A stretch of DNA of 64,000 bases from NCBI RefSeq assembly GCF_000577275.2, contig NZ_HG916852.1, positions 3,439,001 to 3,503,000 of the forward strand, written 5' to 3'. The DNA comes from Rhizobium favelukesii. Its GTDB lineage: Bacteria > Pseudomonadota > Alphaproteobacteria > Rhizobiales > Rhizobiaceae. The position numbers were made by a program, and so were the translations under genes. A model generated the notes under the pieces. That model saw only the letters and a program-made list of their open reading frames with translations, had not been told where the DNA came from and made no database searches. Positions 58,633 through 64,000 of the stretch are shown piece after piece. Numbering within the stretch: the first letter of the stretch is position 1; each line of letters starts with the position of its first letter.

Positions 58633-59339
58633 TTCACCTCCCTGGCCGAATAGCCTGATGTTGCCGCCACCCAGAAATCCGGATCCTCGTATTCCGTGGG
58701 ATCGGCAACGCCAGCAAGATGAAAGGCCTCACGCCGCTCCACGCAGGTACCGCAACGCCCGCAATGGCGTGTACCGCCCTTGTAGCAGGACCACGTCTCG
58801 GCAAAGGGCGTTCCGTATTTCGCGCCATCGGCAACGATATCGGCCTTCGAGATGTTGACGTAAGGTGCATGCAGCGAGACGCTGGCGTAGCCGTCAAGCG
58901 CCTGGTTCTGCATTTCCTGGAAGGCGTCGATGAAGCCCGGACGGCAATCGGGATAGATGAAATGATCCCCGCCATGCACGGCAACGGCCACGGCATCTGC
59001 CTTTTGAGCCGCGGCAAGACCAAAGGCGATTGCCAGCATGATTGCGTTCCGGTTCGGCACCACGGTCGCCTTCATCGTCTCTTCGGCATAGTGGCCATCT
59101 GGCACGTCGACGTCGTCGGTCAGCGCCGATCCCGTCAGGTGCCGCCCGATGGTGCGGATATCGATGATCTGGTGTGGCACGCCGAGCCGCTTGGCGCAGG
59201 CTGTGGCAAAGTCCAGTTCCTTGCGGTGTCGCTGTCCGTAATCGAAGGAAAGCAGGCCGATAAGCTGATGCTCCGCCGCCACTCGATGGGCGAGCGAAAT
59301 GGAGTCCAATCCGCCGGAGCAGATGACGATAGTCTTCAT
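58629..59339 (-). CDS. queC: 7-cyano-7-deazaguanine synthase QueC
   Basis: This 236-residue ATP-dependent ligase makes preQ0. The PP-loop SGGLDS is at 8-13, and the C-terminal zinc-binding cysteines are in WSCYKGGTRHCGRCGTCVER. It is the first gene of the queC-queD-queE operon, preceded by a preQ1-I-like riboswitch that covers its ribosome binding site. Its substrate is made by QueE. Length is normal. Confidence 0.96.
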   Translation of the reverse strand: MKTIVICSGGLDSISLAHRVAAEHQLIGLLSFDYGQRHRKELDFATACAKRLGVPHQIIDIRTIGRHLTGSALTDDVDVPDGHYAEETMKATVVPNRNAIMLAIAFGLAAAQKADAVAVAVHGGDHFIYPDCRPGFIDAFQEMQNQALDGYASVSLHAPYVNISKADIVADGAKYGTPFAETWSCYKGGTRHCGRCGTCVERREAFHLAGVADPTEYEDPDFWVAATSGYSAREVK

Positions 59340-59344
59340 GATGA

Positions 59345-59380
59345 GGATCCCTTGTTTTGACCGGGTGGGCTGCGACCGGT
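59345..59380 (-). promoter_or_regulatory. preQ1-I-like riboswitch upstream of queC
   Basis: On the minus strand, ACCGG and CCGGT pair into a 5-bp stem closing the loop TCGCAGCCCAC, followed by the A-rich tail CAAAACAAGG. This is the layout of the class I preQ1 aptamer. The tail's AAGGG is also the ribosome binding site of queC (10 bases before ATG 59339), so ligand binding would block translation. The genes it controls make the ligand's precursor. Confidence 0.8.
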
Positions 59381-59515
59381 ATTTCCTGCGCGCCTTCTAG
59401 GCCAAAGCGACCCCGTTGTGAATAGCCAACCGACATCCCATATCGAATCCGATACTGGCGTTTCAGGTCGGCTGGTCTAAGGTTGTGTCCGTCGATTCTA
59501 TCGCGGGGGAGTTTT

Positions 59516-60514
59516 ATGGTTCTGGGCGGCTTTGATATCGTCGTTATTGCGCTGGTGGTGTTCGTCATCCTGGTCCTGTTTGCCGGGATCAAGACGGTGC
59601 CGCAGGGCTACCGCTACACGATCGAGCGCTTTGGCCGCTACACCCGCACGCTGGAACCCGGCCTCAACCTGATTACCCCCTTCATCGAGCGTGTCGGCGC
59701 CCGCATGAACGTCATGGAGCAGGTTCTCATCGTGCCGACGCAGGAGGTAATCACCAAGGATAACGCTTCCATTTCGGCCGACGCCGTCGCCTTCTTCCAG
59801 GTCCTCAATGCCGCCGAGGCCGCCTATCAGGTCGCGCAGCTCGAGAATGCCATTCTGAACCTGACGATGACGAACATCCGCACCGTGATGGGCTCCCTGG
59901 ATCTCGACGAGTTGCTGTCGAACCGCGACGTGATCAACGACCGCCTTCTGCGCGTCGTCGACGATGCTGTGCAGCCCTGGGGCATCAAGGTGACGCGCGT
60001 CGAGATCAAGGACATTCAACCGCCGCGCGACCTCGTCGACGCCATGGCACGGCAGATGAAGGCCGAGCGCGAGAAGCGCGCGCAGGTGCTTGAGGCCGAG
60101 GGCGCCCGAAATGCTCAGATCCTTCGCGCCGAAGGCGCCAAGCAATCCGCCATCCTCCAGGCCGAGGGCCAACGCGAAGCGGCCTTCCGCAACGCGGAAG
60201 CTCGCGAGCGCCTCGCCGAAGCAGAAGCCAAGGCGACGAAGATGGTGTCCGAAGCGATCGCATCAGGCAATGTCCAGGCCATCAACTATTTCGTTGCGCA
60301 GAAATATACCGAAGCGCTTGCCTCGATCGGCACCGCCACCAATTCCAAGGTCGTGTTGATGCCCGTCGAGGCGTCCTCCCTCATCGGATCGCTCGGCGGC
60401 ATTGGCGCGATTGCCAAGGAGGTCTTTGGCGACAATCCGACTCCGCCGGCGCCGCGCCCAACGCAGCGCACCACACCGCCCGTCAACCCTTTCAACCCGA
60501 CCACGGAGCGCTGA
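59516..60514 (+). CDS. SPFH/Band-7 protein QmcA-like
   Basis: The 332-residue protein has an N-terminal membrane helix (IVVIALVVFVILVLFAGI) and a Band-7/stomatin domain (VPQGYRYTIERFGRYTRTLE, IKDIQPPRDLVDAMARQMK). An Ala/Glu-rich coiled coil and a Pro/Thr-rich tail follow. SPFH proteins assemble into ring complexes and organise membrane domains. ATG 59516 follows CGGGGGAG; a GTG 11 codons earlier is possible. An NfeD-like gene follows 3 bp after, the classical operon pair. Confidence 0.92.
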   Translation: MVLGGFDIVVIALVVFVILVLFAGIKTVPQGYRYTIERFGRYTRTLEPGLNLITPFIERVGARMNVMEQVLIVPTQEVITKDNASISADAVAFFQVLNAAEAAYQVAQLENAILNLTMTNIRTVMGSLDLDELLSNRDVINDRLLRVVDDAVQPWGIKVTRVEIKDIQPPRDLVDAMARQMKAEREKRAQVLEAEGARNAQILRAEGAKQSAILQAEGQREAAFRNAEARERLAEAEAKATKMVSEAIASGNVQAINYFVAQKYTEALASIGTATNSKVVLMPVEASSLIGSLGGIGAIAKEVFGDNPTPPAPRPTQRTTPPVNPFNPTTER

Positions 60515-60517
60515 GCC

Positions 60518-60973
60518 ATGATTGCCAGCCTTGTCGCGGAACTCGGACCCTGGAGCTGGTGGATCGCCGGCCTGGTGCTGCTGGCGGCAGAGTTGATCGC
60601 ACCGGGCTTCTTCCTCGTCTGGATCGGCCTTGCTGCCTTGGTCGTCGGCGTGCTGTCGCTGCTGTTCTGGGACAGCAGTTTCTGGTTCTGGCAGGTCCAG
60701 GCCATCCTGTTTGCGCTGCTTGCCGTCGTGGCAACGTTCATCGGCCGCAAACTGACCCTGCGGCACGGCGAAACGGATCAGCCTTTTTTGAATCAGCGGG
60801 CCGAAAGCCTCGTCGGGCGCACCGCAACGCTGGCGGAGCCCATTCGCGAAGGGCGCGGCCGCATTCGCCTCGACGATACGGTCTGGCGCGTCAGCGGCCC
60901 GGACCTGCCAATCGGCACCAAGGTAAAAGTGGTAGCAAGCAGCGGCCGCGATCTAACCGTGGAAGCGGCCTGA
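60518..60973 (+). CDS. NfeD-like membrane protein
   Basis: The 151-residue short NfeD-type protein has three transmembrane helices (WWIAGLVLLAAELIAPGFFL; ALVVGVLSLLFWD; FWFWQVQAILFALLAVVATF) and a C-terminal OB-fold (LVGRTATLAEPIREGRGRIR, TKVKVVASSGRDLTVE). It partners with the upstream SPFH protein in the membrane. It lacks the N-terminal serine-protease domain of long NfeD. The stop abuts the convergent KdsD gene; the shared sequence is the palindrome TGATCA. Confidence 0.9.
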   Translation: MIASLVAELGPWSWWIAGLVLLAAELIAPGFFLVWIGLAALVVGVLSLLFWDSSFWFWQVQAILFALLAVVATFIGRKLTLRHGETDQPFLNQRAESLVGRTATLAEPIREGRGRIRLDDTVWRVSGPDLPIGTKVKVVASSGRDLTVEAA

Positions 60974-61969
60974 TCAGGCCACTCCGATCCGCAGCAGATC
61001 ATGGAAGTGCACGAGCCCGATCGGGCGGTTTTCGTCGTCGACGACGATCAATGCGCCGATGCTGTGCTGGTTGAGCATCGCAAGCGCGGCCGTTGCAAGC
61101 ACCGTCGGCTTCACCGTCTTTGGCGTGCGCGTCATGATGTCGTCAACCAGCAGCTCGGAGAGATTGCGCGTGAGGTTGCGCGCCACGTCGCCTTCGGTAA
61201 CGATACCACAGAGACGGCCGTCCCCTTCCACGATCCCGACGCAGCCGAAGTGTTTGCGCGAGAGTGTCGAGATGGCTTCCGGCACCGACGTCCCCTTCGC
61301 CACCAATGGCACGCGATCACCCGTATGCATGATGTCGGCGACGTGGCTGAGACTCGCACCGAGCTTGCCGCCTGGGTGGAAGACATGAAAATCGCGGGCA
61401 GAAAAGCCGCGCGCGTCGAGCAGGGCGATTGCCAGCGCATCGCCCATCGCCAGCTGCATCAAGGTCGACGTTGTCGGAGCAAGGCCATGCGGGCAAGCCT
61501 CCTCCTCGTTCGGCATCAGCAGGATGATGTCGGCGGCAGTCGCGAGTGACGATTTCTCGGAACAAGTGACGGCAATCAGCGGAATCAAAAAACGACGCGT
61601 ATAGGCGACGATGCTGCGAAGCTCAGCGCTTTCTCCGCCCTTGGATAGGGCAAGAACGACATCCGTCGTGCCGATCATCCCGAGATCGCCATGGTTGGCC
61701 TCGGCAGCGTGGACGAAGAACGCCGGCGTTCCCGTTGAAGCCAGTGTCGCCGCGATTTTCACGCCGATATGGCCGCTCTTGCCGACACCGGTAACGATGA
61801 CGCGACCGGTGATCCCGGTGATCGTCTCGACGGCGCGCATGAAAGACTCGGTAAGGCCGTCGTCAAAAGCTCGCTCCAGGGCTTCAAGCGCCCGCCTCTC
61901 GGTGCCGATCGTCCGCTTTGCAGACTCAAGAACACCGTTTTCGATGACATTTACCGCTCTTTTGATCAT
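60974..61969 (-). CDS. kdsD: D-arabinose 5-phosphate isomerase (KpsF/GutQ family)
   Basis: The 331-residue enzyme has a sugar isomerase (SIS) domain with VIVTGVGKSGHIGVKIA, ANHGDLGMI and LALSKGGESAEL. Two C-terminal CBS domains follow (DIMHTGDRVPLVAKGTSVPE; DIMTRTPKTVKPTVLATAAL). It converts ribulose 5-phosphate to arabinose 5-phosphate for Kdo and lipopolysaccharide synthesis. Its stop abuts the NfeD gene. It is divergent from the outer-membrane barrel gene, with 125 bp between. Confidence 0.94.
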   Translation of the reverse strand: MIKRAVNVIENGVLESAKRTIGTERRALEALERAFDDGLTESFMRAVETITGITGRVIVTGVGKSGHIGVKIAATLASTGTPAFFVHAAEANHGDLGMIGTTDVVLALSKGGESAELRSIVAYTRRFLIPLIAVTCSEKSSLATAADIILLMPNEEEACPHGLAPTTSTLMQLAMGDALAIALLDARGFSARDFHVFHPGGKLGASLSHVADIMHTGDRVPLVAKGTSVPEAISTLSRKHFGCVGIVEGDGRLCGIVTEGDVARNLTRNLSELLVDDIMTRTPKTVKPTVLATAALAMLNQHSIGALIVVDDENRPIGLVHFHDLLRIGVA

Positions 61970-62094
61970 GGCACTGCGTTAGCGGTTTTCACCGGCCGAG
62001 TCCATCGGCTGATCCTCAAGGCATGCCGTCGCAACGAATGGTTAACCACAAGCCTTTACGTTCGGGTAACGCTTCGAAGCATGCCAGGATCGAC

Positions 62095-63618
62095 ATGGGC
62101 CATAGGAAGGATACGAGCAGTCTAACGCCGCTCCGTGCGGCGGGCTTTGCCGTATCCATGGCTCTGACGGTAGGCGTTCTCCTTGCTCCCCAAGCCGCAT
62201 TTGCGCAGTCGACGCCGGCCCCAAACAGCTCGATACGCTCGTCCACTACGCTGCCTGCTGCGGCGACCGAGGATGAAGGCGATATCCCAAAACCGTCTGA
62301 CGGCACCACGTCAGCGGCTGATAATGCAGCGCAAGGAACCACCGCCGCCGCCATTGCAGCGCCCGATCAGAAGCCGAGCGATGAAACCACCGGGGCGATC
62401 CTTGATGAGGACATGATACGCCTCAACACGCGCGAGGCGCCGCTCGACGAGCGGCTGCCGCCCCGCAAGCCGGAGCCGAACCCGGCAACCGAGGAAACGC
62501 CCGGCATCCGCATCGGAACCTTCGTGCTGCGCCCCACCGTCACCCAGAGCATCAACACCGAGACGCAGAAGGATGGCGGCGTCAAGCAGACGCGCGCGTT
62601 CCTCGAAACCGACATGCACACGACGCTGACGTCGGACTGGGCCTTGCACCAGCTCTTGGTGACCACCGAAGGCGCCTGGCAGAAGAACGTCAGCGGCGAA
62701 GGCGAAGAACAGCCTGATTTCAGGATCTTCGGCGATCTGCGCCTTGATCTTGCGCAGGACACGACGGCGCACATGAGCGGCGGCTACCATTTCTACCGCG
62801 AAGACACCGATGATCCCAATGCCGTGCAGAACGCGGACAAGCAATCGGACGTCCAGGAATTCAGTGCCGGCGCCTCGATCGAGCGCGACTTCGGCATCCT
62901 GCGCGGCAGTACCGGCATCGGTCTGAGCCGCGCGATCTATTCCGACGCCACGTTGTCGGACGGCACCACTATTTCACTAGGCGACCGCAACCAGACCAGC
63001 GGCACGATCCGCGGCCGTATCGGCTACGAGCTTTCTCCCGCGCTCATCCCCTTCATCGAGGCCAATGTCGGCACGACGGTCTATGACGAGAGAGTTGATT
63101 CCGCTGGCTACCGGCGGTCGGGGGATAGCTATGGCGCCAAGGTCGGCGTCGAGCTAGATATGGGCGAAAAGCTTCGCGGCGAGGTTGGCGTCGGCTACGA
63201 GACGGCCACCTTCGACGATCCGCGCCTTTCGAATATCGACACGGCCGTGGTGGACGCTCAACTCCTTTGGTCGCCGCTCAGAGGCACCGACGTTAACATC
63301 GGCCTGTTGACAAGCATCAACCCATCGACGACCGCCGGTGAATCCGGCTACGTTTCCCATGCCTTGGCGACGGGCCTCACGCATCAGCTGCGTGATAACC
63401 TGACAGGCACGGTGCTTGGCGGTATTACATTCCGCGATTACCCCGCGGATAGCTCGACCAGCGACGAAACGGTCTATACCACCAGCGCCGGTCTGATCTG
63501 GAATATCAACCGCTACCTCGATCTGACCAGCACGATCGGCTACGAACTGACGGCTCGCAAGACGAGCAGCGACTCCGAGCAGTGGCGAGCCGGTGTCGGC
63601 CTCAAACTGAAGCGCTGA
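62095..63618 (+). CDS. Outer membrane beta-barrel protein
   Basis: ATG 62095, behind AGGATCGAC, gives 507 residues with a signal peptide (AAGFAVSMALTVGVLLAPQA, cleaved after AFA). A disordered Ala/Pro/Thr segment runs to about 150, and then amphipathic beta strands of a predicted barrel to the C-terminus (residues 160-507), ending in GVGLKLKR. Repeated patterns GRIGYELSPALIPFIEANVG and GYETATF support the barrel. It resembles the DUF560/Omp_b-brl_2 group (outer-membrane beta-barrel protein). It lies between KdsD and galU genes, both of envelope polysaccharide supply. Confidence 0.85.
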   Translation: MGHRKDTSSLTPLRAAGFAVSMALTVGVLLAPQAAFAQSTPAPNSSIRSSTTLPAAATEDEGDIPKPSDGTTSAADNAAQGTTAAAIAAPDQKPSDETTGAILDEDMIRLNTREAPLDERLPPRKPEPNPATEETPGIRIGTFVLRPTVTQSINTETQKDGGVKQTRAFLETDMHTTLTSDWALHQLLVTTEGAWQKNVSGEGEEQPDFRIFGDLRLDLAQDTTAHMSGGYHFYREDTDDPNAVQNADKQSDVQEFSAGASIERDFGILRGSTGIGLSRAIYSDATLSDGTTISLGDRNQTSGTIRGRIGYELSPALIPFIEANVGTTVYDERVDSAGYRRSGDSYGAKVGVELDMGEKLRGEVGVGYETATFDDPRLSNIDTAVVDAQLLWSPLRGTDVNIGLLTSINPSTTAGESGYVSHALATGLTHQLRDNLTGTVLGGITFRDYPADSSTSDETVYTTSAGLIWNINRYLDLTSTIGYELTARKTSSDSEQWRAGVGLKLKR

Positions 63619-63625
63619 AACGAAA

Positions 63626-63656
63626 TCCGCCTCCAAGTGGGAGACTTGAAGGCGGA
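63626..63656. terminator. Terminator between convergent genes
   Basis: TCCGCCTCCAAGT and ACTTGAAGGCGGA form a 13-base stem with one mismatch around GGGAG, eight bases after the barrel gene's stop and 29 bases from the end of galU on the other strand. It may serve both genes. Confidence 0.65.
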
Positions 63657-63684
63657 CGCAATTCGCTTAAGCAGCGGGCCTGCT

Positions 63685-64000
63685 TCAGAGGCCCTTCAGC
63701 AGTTCCTTGAAACCGCCCTCGACGGTTGGGCGGATGTCGGCACGCTCCAGTGCGAACGCTACGTTCGCCAGGATGAAGCCGTCCTTGGCGCCGCAGTCAT
63801 AGGTCGTCCCGCGGAAGTGATAGCCTGCAAAGGCCTGGTCCTTCAGCAGCTTCAGCATGCCGTCGGTAAGCTGGATCTCGTTGCCGGCACCGCGTTCCTG
63901 CGTCTCGAGGATCTTGAAGACCTCAGGCTGCAGGATGTAGCGGCCGTTGATGAAGTAATTCGACGGCGCTGTACCCTTGGCCGGCTTCTCGACCATGCCG
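63685..64000 (-). CDS. galU: UTP-glucose-1-phosphate uridylyltransferase GalU, C-terminal part (cut by window edge)
   Basis: About 105 C-terminal codons are visible. [20 protein letters not shown] begins the preserved portion, with the conserved lysine region. Then [14 protein letters not shown], the typical [20 protein letters not shown] and a C-terminal helix follow. GalU makes UDP-glucose from UTP and glucose 1-phosphate for polysaccharides. The N-terminus with the nucleotide-binding motif lies outside the window. The frame continues upstream past 64000. Confidence 0.93.
   Translation of the reverse strand, partial: GMVEKPAKGTAPSNYFINGRYILQPEVFKILETQERGAGNEIQLTDGMLKLLKDQAFAGYHFRGTTYDCGAKDGFILANVAFALERADIRPTVEGGFKELLKGL

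Noticed and set aside
1..64000. tRNA, rRNA, CRISPR arrays, toxin-antitoxin or phage defence systems
   Set aside because: No cloverleaf-like sequence, spaced repeats or defence-gene signatures were noticed on reading both strands. Programs such as tRNAscan or a CRISPR finder could overturn this.

Overview
The window is high-GC DNA (roughly 60% by eye), densely packed with short intergenic gaps. It looks like the chromosome of a Rhizobiaceae bacterium (Rhizobium/Ensifer/Agrobacterium type). The signs are an Omp10-type lipoprotein, homospermidine synthase, a GapR (DUF2312) nucleoid protein, the cysteine-free form of ribosomal protein L36, a rhizobial-type chemotaxis remnant, and many alphaproteobacterial DUF families (DUF1036, DUF1244, DUF465, DUF3445, DUF882). 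I saw no tRNA, rRNA or CRISPR array. Assignments rest on reading translations and motifs; no database search was possible.

Layout. 0-5.5 kb: an ExbB/MotA-like membrane protein cut by the window edge, an inositol monophosphatase, a TetR/SDR pair sharing an operator, a decayed chemotaxis cluster (pieces of STAS, cheY and cheB) and an orphan soluble MCP-like protein. 5.4-12.9 kb: Sel1-repeat protein and ThiE-like protein, a TauE transporter, an ArsR regulator, two divergent DUF465 proteins, purE-purK, rpmJ, a TPR protein and an alpha/beta hydrolase. 13-24.7 kb: gamma-glutamyltransferase, a 7-TM AraC regulator, a PLP dehydratase, an SDR, a GlxA-type regulator, a LysR-tautomerase-cupin-DUF4865 unit, LysE, and pyruvate kinase with DUF1036. 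24.9-27.2 kb: N-formylglutamate amidohydrolase, DUF1244, GapR and an apparently frameshifted secreted hydrolase.

27.5-40.3 kb is a complete assimilatory nitrate module. It has the nasT-nasS regulators, a sigma-54 promoter, and a leader RNA with an ANTAR-type hairpin and a rho-independent terminator. These are followed by a nitrate transporter, nirB, nirD, nasA, cysG and a small membrane protein. Beside it lie an HPP-CBS membrane protein (HPP relatives move nitrite) and a LysR regulator. Nitrate enters through the MFS carrier, NasA reduces it to nitrite, NirBD reduces nitrite to ammonium, and CysG makes the siroheme that NirB needs. NasS/NasT would gate read-through of the leader.

40.5-52.9 kb: a DUF882 peptidase-like secreted protein, an orphan sigma-54 response regulator, oligoendopeptidase F, pabB and a class IV aminotransferase, a diguanylate cyclase, YciI/DUF4440/DUF3445 proteins, homospermidine synthase and omp10. 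An IS4-family element (52929-54321) has jumped into the omp10 transcription terminator, making a 12-bp target duplication. 54.4-64 kb: a 5'-nucleotidase fused to LysM, ferrochelatase, the queC-queD-queE operon behind a preQ1-I-like riboswitch, a QmcA/NfeD pair, arabinose-5-phosphate isomerase, an outer-membrane beta-barrel protein and the end of galU.

I did not find a convincing, wholly new defence or mobile system. The best leads are the nas leader RNA with its HPP neighbour, the LysR-tautomerase-cupin-DUF4865 unit, the scrambled chemotaxis cluster, the nucleotidase-LysM fusion and the terminator-disrupting insertion sequence.
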